Positions 14,487-22,244 of a stretch of DNA of 22,273 nt are shown here, piece after piece. Position 1 is the stretch's first letter, and each line of letters begins with the position of its first letter. This DNA is from SFLA01 sp045595165 (GTDB lineage Bacteria; Bacillota; Clostridia; Oscillospirales; CAG-382), in contig JAZNZY010000039.1 in NCBI GenBank assembly GCA_045595165.1, positions 1 to 22,273 of the forward strand. The letters run 5' to 3'. The notes beneath the pieces are model-generated. The model worked only from the letters and a program-made list of their open reading frames with translations. It was not told the origin of the DNA and searched no databases. A program made the translations under genes and the position numbers.

Positions 14487-15914
14487 ATGAAGAAAATACT
14501 TTTTGCTGCCAGCGAAGCATTACCTTTTGCCGCGTCCGGAGGTTTGGGCGATGTTATCGGTTCTCTTCCCGCTGCTATAAAGGAAGCGGAGAAGGATTGC
14601 GATATCCGTGTAATTATGCCCCTTTACGATAAAGTTTCCGATTCTACCCGCTTGCGTATGGAAAAGGTTTTGGAAACCACAATCGAGCTGGGCTGGAGAA
14701 AGCAGTATTGCGGTCTTTATTCCTTGGTTGAAAACGGCGTAACCTATTATTTCATAGATAACGAGTTTTACTACCGCCGCGGCGCTCTTTACGGAGCGGG
14801 CGACGATCTTGAAAGATTCGCTTTTTTCTGCAAGGCGGTAGTAGATCTCCTGCCTCTTATAGATTTTTATCCCGATTACCTTCACGCTCACGATTGGCAG
14901 GCGGCGATGTCGGTGGTATATCTTAAATGTCTGCACGGCAATGATGAAAGATACAGAAATATCAAAGCCGTATTCACAATTCATAATATACAGTATCAGG
15001 GCATAGGAGATCTGTATAATATGGGCGACCTTTTGGGATTGCACGAAAAGTACGCGCCCGTTCTGGAGTTTGGCGGTTGTATGAACTTTATGAAGGGTGC
15101 GATCGTCTGTGCCGATATGGTTTCTACCGTTTCTCCCACCTATGCAAAAGAGATACTTTCTCCCGAATATTCCCACGGCCTGCATCCCGTGCTTGAAATG
15201 TGCAAGGGAAAGCTTACGGGAATATTAAACGGTATTGACAGGGAATACTATAATCCTACCAAGGATACCGAGCTTGTTAAAAACTTTTCATATATGCGTC
15301 CTGCCGGAAAGAAGGAATGCAAGAAGTTCCTGCAGGAATATCTGTCCCTTCCCGTAAAAGAGGACGTACCTATGGTGATAATGATCACCCGTCTGGTTTC
15401 CCACAAGGGATTGGATATTGTAAGAGAATCTCTTTACAGCCTGCTTGAAGAAGATATACAGTTCGTTCTGCTGGGCACCGGAGATTACGAATATGAAAGA
15501 TTTTTTGATGAAGCGGCAAATCGCTTCCCCGGAAAAATGCGCACTTTGCTTAAATACGATAAAGAGCTTTCCAAGCGCATTTATGCCGCAGGCGATATTT
15601 TCCTTATGCCTTCATTAAGCGAGCCCTGCGGACTTGCGCAGATGATCGCATCCCGCTACGGCACCGTACCCGTTGTACGTGAGACCGGCGGACTTTACGA
15701 CAGTATAAGAGATTACGGCTGGCCGGGCGGCGGCAACGGTTTTACCTTTGCCCCTTATTCCGGTATGGAGCTTTATAATGCGGTGAAACGCGCCGTTAAT
15801 CTTTACAGCGATACTGCCGAATGGGAAAAACTTGTTTTGAAAGTAATGCGCTATGATTTCTCCTGGAAAAAGAGCGCAAAACTATATATCCAAATGTACG
15901 AAAGGCTTAATTAA
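14487..15914 (+). CDS. glgA: Glycogen synthase (ADP-glucose, GT5)
   Basis: GlgA transfers glucose from ADP-glucose to growing alpha-1,4 chains. The 475-residue length is typical. The N-terminal Rossmann domain has PFAASGGLGDVIGSLP (residues 13-28) and HAHDWQAAM near residue 133. The C-terminal domain carries SEPCGLAQM with the catalytic-region glutamate, and RETGGLYDSI. The position of the Lys in the usual KTGGL motif (Lys15 in E. coli) is Ala16 here. AAGGAG lies before ATG at 14487, after a 48-base gap from glgD in which no promoter is evident. Confidence 0.96.
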   Translation: MKKILFAASEALPFAASGGLGDVIGSLPAAIKEAEKDCDIRVIMPLYDKVSDSTRLRMEKVLETTIELGWRKQYCGLYSLVENGVTYYFIDNEFYYRRGALYGAGDDLERFAFFCKAVVDLLPLIDFYPDYLHAHDWQAAMSVVYLKCLHGNDERYRNIKAVFTIHNIQYQGIGDLYNMGDLLGLHEKYAPVLEFGGCMNFMKGAIVCADMVSTVSPTYAKEILSPEYSHGLHPVLEMCKGKLTGILNGIDREYYNPTKDTELVKNFSYMRPAGKKECKKFLQEYLSLPVKEDVPMVIMITRLVSHKGLDIVRESLYSLLEEDIQFVLLGTGDYEYERFFDEAANRFPGKMRTLLKYDKELSKRIYAAGDIFLMPSLSEPCGLAQMIASRYGTVPVVRETGGLYDSIRDYGWPGGGNGFTFAPYSGMELYNAVKRAVNLYSDTAEWEKLVLKVMRYDFSWKKSAKLYIQMYERLN

Positions 15915-15919
15915 CCCCA

Positions 15920-18334
15920 ATGAACAAACAACAGCTTAAAGCCCAGATCACGGCTACACTTTCCAGATATTATGCGGTTTCTCCCGAGGAGGCAAATTCG
16001 GAGCAGATATATTCCGCACTGGCTATGTGCGTAAGAGACGTTCTGGCAAAAAAGAATAGCGATTTTTCCAAAAAGGTAAAGGAAACCCATTCCAAGCAGG
16101 TATTTTATATATGCATGGAATTCCTTATGGGAAGACAGCTTAAAATGAATCTTTGCAATCTCGGTCTGGAGTCTTCATACCGTGAAGTGCTTTCAGAAAT
16201 AGGATTCGATCTTGATGAAATATACGAACTGGAGACCGACCCCGCTTTGGGTAACGGCGGCTTGGGCAGACTTGCCGCTTGCTTTATGGATGCCCTTGCA
16301 ACCCAGCAGTACCCCGCAAGAGGATATTCCATACTTTTTGAATACGGTCTGTTCAGACAGAAGATGGCAGAAGGCGAACAGCTCGAATTGCCCGATATCT
16401 GGCTTCCCTCAGGTCAGGTATGGCTGGTTCCCAGACAGGATAAAAGCGTTTCCGTAAAATTGGGCGGAAAAATAAAAGAAAAATGGGATAACGGCAGATG
16501 CGAACCTATTTACGAGGATTACGATGAGATCGACGCCGTTCCCTACGATATGTTCGTTTCCGGAGCAGACAGCGAATGCTGTAACACCCTCCGTCTGTGG
16601 AAGGCGCAAGATAAGCGTAATTTCAATATGGAGGCATTTTCTCAAGGTCAGTATATAAAGGCTGTTGAGGAAAATACTATGGCAGAAACCATCTCCAAGG
16701 TGCTTTATCCTGCGGATAATCACCACGAGGGCAAGTTACTCCGTCTTTCCCAGCAGTATTTCCTTGTTTCCGCATCTTTACAGAATATAGTTTCAGGCCA
16801 CGTTTCTCAGTATAAGACTCTGGATAATTTCGCGGAAAAGGTTTCTATCCATATTAACGATACTCACCCCGCACTCTGTGTTCCCGAGCTTATGCGTATC
16901 CTTATGGATGACCATCATTATTCCTGGGAAAAGGCGTGGGAGATCACCGTAAATACTATCTCTTATACCAACCATACTGTTCTTCCCGAAGCGTTGGAGT
17001 GCTGGAACGAGGATCTGTTCCGCTTCAAGCTTCCCAGAATTCACAATATCGTTACCGAGATCAACCGCCGCTTCTGCGCGGATGCGTGGAACAATTTCCC
17101 CGGAAATTGGGATAAGATCAGCCGTATGGCAATTCTCGGAAACGGTCAGGTAAGAATGGCAAATCTTTCCGTTGTTGGCTCTAACCACACCAACGGTGTA
17201 TCCAAGCTTCACTCTGATATTCTTAAAAAGACGGTATTCCGTGATTATGCGGATATGTATCCCGAAAGATTTACAAACGTTACCAACGGTATCGCACATC
17301 GCAAATGGCTGTGCTATTCCAACCCCCGTCTTGCAGGTTTGCTGGACGAATGTATCGGTGAAGGCTACCGTAAGGACGCTTCTCAGCTTGAGAAATTCCT
17401 TGCATACGAAAACGATGAATCCGTGCTTAAACGTATCGGCGAGATAAAGCGCGCAAACAAAGTGGCTTTTGCCAACTATATTAGCAGCCGCTACGGCACG
17501 TCTATCGATCCCGATTCTATTTTCGACGTTCAGGCAAAGCGTCTGCACGAGTATAAGCGTCAGCTTCTCAATGCCCTTAATATTATTTCTCTTTATACCG
17601 CGCTTTTGGAGAATCCTTCTCTTGACGTGCAGCCCCAGACCTTTATCTTCGGCGCAAAGGCGGCTCCCGGATATTATCTGGCAAAGGATATTCTCCGCCT
17701 TATATGCTATATCGCGGCTGATATCGAGAAAAATCCCGTTCTGCGTGAAAAGATCCGCGTAGTATTCCTTGAAAACTACAACGTAACCCTTGCAGAGCGT
17801 CTTATGCCCGCTGCCGACGTAAGCGAGCAGATCTCACTTGCAGGTAAAGAAGCAAGCGGTACGGGTAATATGAAGTTTATGATCAACGGCGCTGTTACCA
17901 TCGGTACGTTGGACGGCGCAAACGTAGAGATCGCAGAGCAGGTGGGAGATGATAACATCTTCATCTTCGGTCTGCGCGCTCACGAGGTGGATGAGCTTTG
18001 GAAGAAGGGCTACTCCTCTTCAAGCTATTACCTCCGTTCTCCCGAATTAAAGCGTGCTATAGATAGACTTGCTGTCGGATTCAACGGAAGACCGTTTACC
18101 GATATAGCAAATTATCTGCTGTTCTCTCACGGCGTATCCGACCCCTATATGTGTCTTGCTGATTTTGAGGATTATCATGCTACCCACAAGAATCTTGTAG
18201 ATGCATACGGCGATACGACCCGTTGGAACAAGATGGCGCTTAATAACATTGCGAAAGCAGGCATTTTCGCCGCAGACCGCAGTATCCGTGATTACGCGGA
18301 AAATATATGGAACGCTGTTCCCGTTAAGGACTGA
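15920..18334 (+). CDS. glgP: Glycogen/alpha-glucan phosphorylase (GT35)
   Basis: GlgP releases glucose 1-phosphate from chain ends using phosphate and pyridoxal phosphate. The 804-residue protein is full length. The N-terminal DPALGNGGLGRLAACFMDAL segment and the PLP-binding EASGTGNMKFMINGAVTIG are clear, with Lys652 as the Schiff-base lysine. The start is 5 bases after the glgA stop with only a distant, weak AAAGG, so it probably depends on ribosomes finishing glgA. Its product is the substrate of GlgC, so synthesis and breakdown share one transcript. Control must then be largely at the enzyme level. Confidence 0.97.
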   Translation: MNKQQLKAQITATLSRYYAVSPEEANSEQIYSALAMCVRDVLAKKNSDFSKKVKETHSKQVFYICMEFLMGRQLKMNLCNLGLESSYREVLSEIGFDLDEIYELETDPALGNGGLGRLAACFMDALATQQYPARGYSILFEYGLFRQKMAEGEQLELPDIWLPSGQVWLVPRQDKSVSVKLGGKIKEKWDNGRCEPIYEDYDEIDAVPYDMFVSGADSECCNTLRLWKAQDKRNFNMEAFSQGQYIKAVEENTMAETISKVLYPADNHHEGKLLRLSQQYFLVSASLQNIVSGHVSQYKTLDNFAEKVSIHINDTHPALCVPELMRILMDDHHYSWEKAWEITVNTISYTNHTVLPEALECWNEDLFRFKLPRIHNIVTEINRRFCADAWNNFPGNWDKISRMAILGNGQVRMANLSVVGSNHTNGVSKLHSDILKKTVFRDYADMYPERFTNVTNGIAHRKWLCYSNPRLAGLLDECIGEGYRKDASQLEKFLAYENDESVLKRIGEIKRANKVAFANYISSRYGTSIDPDSIFDVQAKRLHEYKRQLLNALNIISLYTALLENPSLDVQPQTFIFGAKAAPGYYLAKDILRLICYIAADIEKNPVLREKIRVVFLENYNVTLAERLMPAADVSEQISLAGKEASGTGNMKFMINGAVTIGTLDGANVEIAEQVGDDNIFIFGLRAHEVDELWKKGYSSSSYYLRSPELKRAIDRLAVGFNGRPFTDIANYLLFSHGVSDPYMCLADFEDYHATHKNLVDAYGDTTRWNKMALNNIAKAGIFAADRSIRDYAENIWNAVPVKD

Positions 18335-18384
18335 TAAATATCAATTCAATACTTTTTGCTTCCGGCGCGCCTACGGAAAAGCGC

Positions 18385-19974
18385 GTGTTCCCCTTGGGCA
18401 CGTCCGTAGCCGCCGGAGACGGATATATAATAAAAGATAAATACGGCAATACACCACCCGCACTTCCCGGTGCGGGATTGTATACTGTCTGCTACCGCGA
18501 CGGCGGACAAGTGGATACCTTCACGGTTACTGATGAAAAGTATCCCGCTCCCGCTTTTCTTGATAACGGCATTATATATCAGGTGTTTGTGGACCGCTTT
18601 GCCCGCGGTGGTAACGTTCCCAAGAGAGATGACGCTGTCTACCCTGATTGGGAGGACACCCCCGAATACAAAAGAAGCGAAAAAGGGGAACTTAAAAACA
18701 ATACCCTTTTTGGCGGAACGCTGTGGGGGGTTGCCGAAAAGCTTGATTATATCGCATCTTTGGGTGCGGGAAGTATATATCTTTCTCCCATTTGCAAAGC
18801 GTATTCCAACCATAAATACGATACCGACGATTACCTCACCGTAGACGAAGGCTTTGGCGGCGACGAGGCGCTGCAGCATCTTATAAACGAAGCGGAAAAG
18901 CGGGGCATAAAGATAATTCTTGACGGCGTGTTCAACCACGTGGGCGAGCACAGCCTGTACTTTACCTCTGCCATTAACGACCCGTCCTCGCCTTACAGAG
19001 AGTGGTTTTCGTTTTCAGATTACCCCCACGAATATGATTGTTGGTGGGGGTGCCGAAATCTGCCCAAAACCGTAAAATGCGTGTCCTTCCGCGATTTTAT
19101 ATGTAATAAGGTAATACCTAAGTATATGGAAATGGGTATAGGCGGTTTCCGTCTGGACGTGGTTGACGAATACAGCAACGAGTTCACCCACGAAATTTGC
19201 GCCGCCGTAAAAAAGGCGTTCCCTCGCGGATGCATTATCGGCGAAGTGTGGGAGGATGCTTCCACCAAGGTAGCATATGACGAGGCGAAGGACTATTTTC
19301 AAGGCAGTTCTCTGGATTCGGTTACGAATTATCCCTTCCGCGACGGAATTATAAGATTTTTCCGTTACGGAGATATAGCTCATCTTTCGGGCGTGCTGGC
19401 GTATCAGCTCACCCATTATCCCAAAGCAAAGCTGCTTCGCCTTATGAATACCCTGGGCACTCACGATACAGCCCGTATCATAACCGCATTGGCAGGCTAT
19501 GAAGGGGATATGTCTGCAGAGGATGCGGCGGTATACCGCCTTTCCGAAGAAGAGTACGCTTTGGGCGCAATGCGCTTGCGAGCCGCATACGGACTTTTGG
19601 TTTCTCTTCCCGGCACTCCTTGTCTGTATTATGGGGACGAGATCGGTATGCAGGGTAAGTCCGATCCCTTTAATCGTTATGCATATCCTTGGGGAAAAGA
19701 AGATACAGATCTTCTTTCATTCTTTAAAAAAGCAGGCGAAGTGCGTAAAAATTCACCCTTGCTCTCCCGCGGAGATACCAAAATTATTTTGGCTGAAAGC
19801 GGCAAATTCGTATTCACCCGCGCCTTTGCAGGCAAGAAACTTTTGGTGGTTTCTTTTGCCGCAGGAGGAGAATATTCTCTCGTCGGAGAATATACTGATC
19901 TATTGACGGGTCAAAAATACTGCGGAAAGGTATCCGCATCCCACCCCGTAACATTCATTTTACAGGAGGAGTAA
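18385..19974 (+). CDS. GH13 alpha-amylase family, neopullulanase-like
   Basis: This is an alpha-glucan hydrolase or transferase. Counted from GTG at 18385 it has 529 residues. A short N-terminal beta domain precedes the GH13 barrel that starts at IIYQVFVDRFARGG. Catalytic residues are intact: Asp258 in GGFRLDVVDEY, Glu287 in IIGEVWEDA and Asp361 in LGTHDTARI. The layout resembles neopullulanase or cyclomaltodextrinase-like enzymes. No signal peptide is visible, so it should act inside the cell on glycogen-derived oligosaccharides. The true start is uncertain. The frame is open back into the glgP stop and the upstream residues look protein-like (SILFASGAPTEKR), but no ATG, GTG or TTG exists there. 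GTG at 18385 has only GGAAAA upstream. Confidence 0.88.
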   Translation: MFPLGTSVAAGDGYIIKDKYGNTPPALPGAGLYTVCYRDGGQVDTFTVTDEKYPAPAFLDNGIIYQVFVDRFARGGNVPKRDDAVYPDWEDTPEYKRSEKGELKNNTLFGGTLWGVAEKLDYIASLGAGSIYLSPICKAYSNHKYDTDDYLTVDEGFGGDEALQHLINEAEKRGIKIILDGVFNHVGEHSLYFTSAINDPSSPYREWFSFSDYPHEYDCWWGCRNLPKTVKCVSFRDFICNKVIPKYMEMGIGGFRLDVVDEYSNEFTHEICAAVKKAFPRGCIIGEVWEDASTKVAYDEAKDYFQGSSLDSVTNYPFRDGIIRFFRYGDIAHLSGVLAYQLTHYPKAKLLRLMNTLGTHDTARIITALAGYEGDMSAEDAAVYRLSEEEYALGAMRLRAAYGLLVSLPGTPCLYYGDEIGMQGKSDPFNRYAYPWGKEDTDLLSFFKKAGEVRKNSPLLSRGDTKIILAESGKFVFTRAFAGKKLLVVSFAAGGEYSLVGEYTDLLTGQKYCGKVSASHPVTFILQEE

Positions 19975-19975
19975 A

Positions 19976-21082
19976 ATGCTGTCTTTAAACCATACATTTG
20001 AAGAGATATGTAAAGCATTTAAGCTCAAAGGCGAATTCTTCGGATACAACGTAATAAAAAGCGGAAATATAAACGATACCTATACAGTTCATACCGACGG
20101 ATACGAGGGCGGACGTACCTATCTGGTACAGCGTATAAACCACAACGTGTTCCATTCTCCCGATAAGATCATTTCCAACGTGTGCCGCATAACCGATCAT
20201 ATAAGAAAGCGTATGATTGCGGACGGGGAAACGGATATTAAACGCCGTGTGCTTAAAATGTATCATACTCCCGAGGGAAAGTATATCTACCGTTCCGAGG
20301 ACGGAAGCTATTGGCGTGTTATCAGCTATATAACCAATTCCTGTACCTTCAACAGCCGTCCCACCGCAAAGATAATGCGTAATGCAGGCAAGGCGTTTGG
20401 CGAATTCCAGAAAAACCTTTCGGATTTTGATGCGGCTTCTCTGTACGAAACTATCCCTTATTTTCACGATACGGTGAAGAGATTTGAGGATTTCGAAAAT
20501 TCTGTGGCGGCTGATGTTGCGGGAAGAGCCGCTTCTGTGAAGGACGAGATAAATTATCTGCGTTCAATGGTGTCTTATGCGGGCTATTTCCGCGATCTGG
20601 CAAAAGAAAATAAAATACAGCTCCGTGTCACCCATAACGATACCAAGTGCAACAATGTAATGTTCGATGCAGGCACGGGCGAGCCTTTGGCAGTAATAGA
20701 TCTGGATACGGTTATGCCCGGCTATGCCGCATATGATTTCGGCGATGCGGTGCGTTTTGCCGCAAACACTGCGGCGGAGGACGAAAAAGATCTTTCCAAC
20801 GTTTCTCTGGATACGGATATGTTCACCCAATTTGCTTCGGGCTTCGTTCCCCAGCTTTACGGCAGTCTTAACGATACGGAAATTTCCACGCTGTCTATGG
20901 GTGCGCTGGTGGTTACTCTCGAGCTTGCCTCCAGATTTTTGGCAGATTATCTCGCAGGGGATACTTATTTCAAGACCGCGTATTCAAAGCACAATCTTGT
21001 ACGTGCACGCTGTCAGATACGCCTCGCTCAGGATATGGAAAGCAAAATGAATGAGCTCGAACGCATAATGATGCAATTTTGA
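19976..21082 (+). CDS. NahK-like anomeric sugar kinase (aminoglycoside-phosphotransferase fold)
   Basis: The 368-residue protein resembles bifidobacterial N-acetylhexosamine 1-kinase along its length. An N-terminal lobe (GNINDTYTVHTDGY, then a Gln-Arg-Ile-Asn stretch) is followed by FHDTVKRFEDF near residues 161-171. The catalytic HNDTKCNNVMFD has Asp222, and IDLDTVMPG supplies the metal-binding Asp242/Asp244. The sequence continues to EDEKDLSNV, RFLADYLAGD and KHNLVRARCQI. NahK phosphorylates GlcNAc or GalNAc at C1. In this operon the substrate could instead be glucose or a maltooligosaccharide, and sequence alone cannot decide. A strong AGGAGG precedes ATG at 19976, one base after the amylase stop. 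Confidence 0.82.
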   Translation: MLSLNHTFEEICKAFKLKGEFFGYNVIKSGNINDTYTVHTDGYEGGRTYLVQRINHNVFHSPDKIISNVCRITDHIRKRMIADGETDIKRRVLKMYHTPEGKYIYRSEDGSYWRVISYITNSCTFNSRPTAKIMRNAGKAFGEFQKNLSDFDAASLYETIPYFHDTVKRFEDFENSVAADVAGRAASVKDEINYLRSMVSYAGYFRDLAKENKIQLRVTHNDTKCNNVMFDAGTGEPLAVIDLDTVMPGYAAYDFGDAVRFAANTAAEDEKDLSNVSLDTDMFTQFASGFVPQLYGSLNDTEISTLSMGALVVTLELASRFLADYLAGDTYFKTAYSKHNLVRARCQIRLAQDMESKMNELERIMMQF

Positions 21083-21134
21083 ACAAATTTTTAAAAAACT
21101 TTAAGGAAATTTGAAAGAAAAGTTAATTTTTCAC

Positions 21135-21162
21135 TTGACTTTGGGGAAAATTGTGGTATACT
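21135..21162 (+). promoter_or_regulatory. Promoter for the SigH-like sigma factor gene (extended -10)
   Basis: TTGACT (21135-21140), a 16-base spacer and TATACT (21157-21162) are preceded by TG one base before the -10 box. It lies in the 121-base gap after the glycogen operon. No clear terminator was found between 21083 and 21134, so read-through from the operon remains possible. Confidence 0.8.
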
Positions 21163-21203
21163 ACTACAAGATTAGTGCTTGTTTTGTGAATTTTTAACAA
21201 GAG

Positions 21204-21770
21204 ATGTGGATGGAAAATATCACTCCCGTAACAAATGAAGACGCGTTGCTTGTGGCATCTGCCCGCGAGGGAGATTCACTTGCTTTTGCTTTGCTTGTAC
21301 ACAGATATTCCCGAATAATGAATTCCTACATAGGCACTCTTTCGGTGTCCGAATCCGAGAGGGAGGACCTTTTGCAGGAAGGGCTTATAGGGCTTTTAAA
21401 GGCTGTCCGCAGTTATGAAGATGAGAAGGCGTCGTTTTCCACATACGCCGTTACTTGTATAAAAAACAGTATAATATCGGCGCTCAGAAAATATGCAAAA
21501 GCGCCCGTCCTTTTGCCGGATATGCAAGAGATCGGCGAGGCGGAGGCGCTGGAGAGCGATTCACCGGAGCAGATCCTTTTGGATACGGAATCCGGCAAAC
21601 TTCTGCACGACAGACTTTTCAAAGCACTCTCTCCTTTGGAAACAAAGGTGTTTGAGCTTTATCTTGCGGATGAATCATACGCGGAGATAAGTCGAAAATT
21701 GGGCAAGGACGTTAAAAGCGTAGATAACGCAGTACAGCGTATCCGCTCCAAGCTCAAGCGAATAATTTAG
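21204..21770 (+). CDS. SigH-like RNA polymerase sigma factor
   Basis: The 188-residue product has sigma region 2 at about residues 20-92, with EREDLLQEGLIGLLKAVRSY and then FSTYAVTCIKNSIISALRKY. An acidic linker follows, then region 4 with LSPLETKVFELYLADESYAE and KSVDNAVQRIRSKLKRI. There is no region 1 or 3. The region 4 sequence is close to SigH/Spo0H, which controls entry to sporulation and competence. The protein is shorter than classical SigH (about 210-218 residues), so I leave the symbol blank. Start is ATG at 21204 or ATG at 21210. Neither has a strong ribosome binding site, which hints at weak or regulated translation. An inverted CTTGTT/AACAAG (21178-21201) lies just before the start. 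Confidence 0.82.
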   Translation: MWMENITPVTNEDALLVASAREGDSLAFALLVHRYSRIMNSYIGTLSVSESEREDLLQEGLIGLLKAVRSYEDEKASFSTYAVTCIKNSIISALRKYAKAPVLLPDMQEIGEAEALESDSPEQILLDTESGKLLHDRLFKALSPLETKVFELYLADESYAEISRKLGKDVKSVDNAVQRIRSKLKRII

Positions 21771-21776
21771 CAAAAA

Positions 21777-21791
21777 CCCTTTAAAAAAGGG
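21777..21791 (+). terminator. Weak hairpin after the sigma factor gene
   Basis: A CCCTTT/AAAGGG stem with an AAA loop lies 6 bases after the stop, followed by an A-rich and then T-rich stretch. It is short and not immediately followed by T residues, so partial termination at most. Confidence 0.35.
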
Positions 21792-21827
21792 AAAAAATAA
21801 TTTTTTATCAAGCGAGGTAAAATCAGC

Positions 21828-22103
21828 ATGTACGAAGACAAGACTTTGGTTTGTAAGGATTGCGGTGCAGAATTCGTTTTCTCCGCAGGTGAACAGGAAT
21901 TCTATGCAGAACGCGGCTTCCAGAACGAGCCCCAGAGATGCAAACCCTGCCGTGACGCAAGAAAGAACGCAGGCAAGGCTCCCAGAGAGCTCTTTACAAC
22001 CACTTGTGCACAGTGTGGCAAGGAAGCAAAGGTTCCCTTCCAGCCCTCTAACGACAGACCGGTATACTGCAGCGAATGCTATGCCGCTTCCAAGCAACAG
22101 TAA
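21828..22103 (+). CDS. Double zinc-ribbon protein
   Basis: The 91-residue protein contains four CxxC knuckles forming two zinc ribbons. Cys9/12 with Cys38/41 enclose the segment FVFSAGEQEFYAERGF, typical of the N-terminal ribbon family in Clostridia and Chloroflexi. Cys60/63 with Cys81/84 enclose VPFQPSNDRPVYCSECY. Such proteins are small cytosolic zinc binders, probably contacting nucleic acid or protein, but the role is unknown. ATG at 21828 follows GCGAGGT. It lies 57 bases after the sigma gene in the same direction and may be co-transcribed with it. A strong terminator follows. Confidence 0.85.
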   Translation: MYEDKTLVCKDCGAEFVFSAGEQEFYAERGFQNEPQRCKPCRDARKNAGKAPRELFTTTCAQCGKEAKVPFQPSNDRPVYCSECYAASKQQ

Positions 22104-22172
22104 TCTGCTATAGCGAATAACATATATTATTCCCCGGCACGAATCATTTTTGCTTACAAAGACTGTGTAAAT

Positions 22173-22209
22173 AAAAAATCCCCGAGCTTTTTCGCTCGGG
22201 GATTTTTTT
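22173..22209 (+). terminator. Terminator after the zinc-ribbon gene (bidirectional)
   Basis: ATCCCCGAGC (22178-22187) pairs perfectly over 10 bp with GCTCGGGGAT (22194-22203) around loop TTTTTC, with A residues before and seven T residues after. It can work in both directions. Confidence 0.93.
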
Positions 22210-22217
22210 GTCGGGGT

Positions 22218-22244
22218 CCCCAAGAAGTCGCAGCCTTCTTGGGG
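22218..22244. repeat. Palindrome at the right window edge
   Basis: CCCCAAGAAG and CTTCTTGGGG form a perfect 10-bp stem around a 7-base loop, 8 bases after the T-run of the previous terminator. No T-run follows directly on either strand, so it is not an obvious terminator. It could be a dispersed extragenic palindrome or part of the 3' UTR of a gene beyond the edge. Confidence 0.75.

Noticed and set aside
21083..21134. Terminator between the kinase and the sigma factor gene
   Set aside because: The stretch is A/T-rich with only a weak imperfect TTTAAAAAACTTTAA-type pairing and no stable stem, so none was called.
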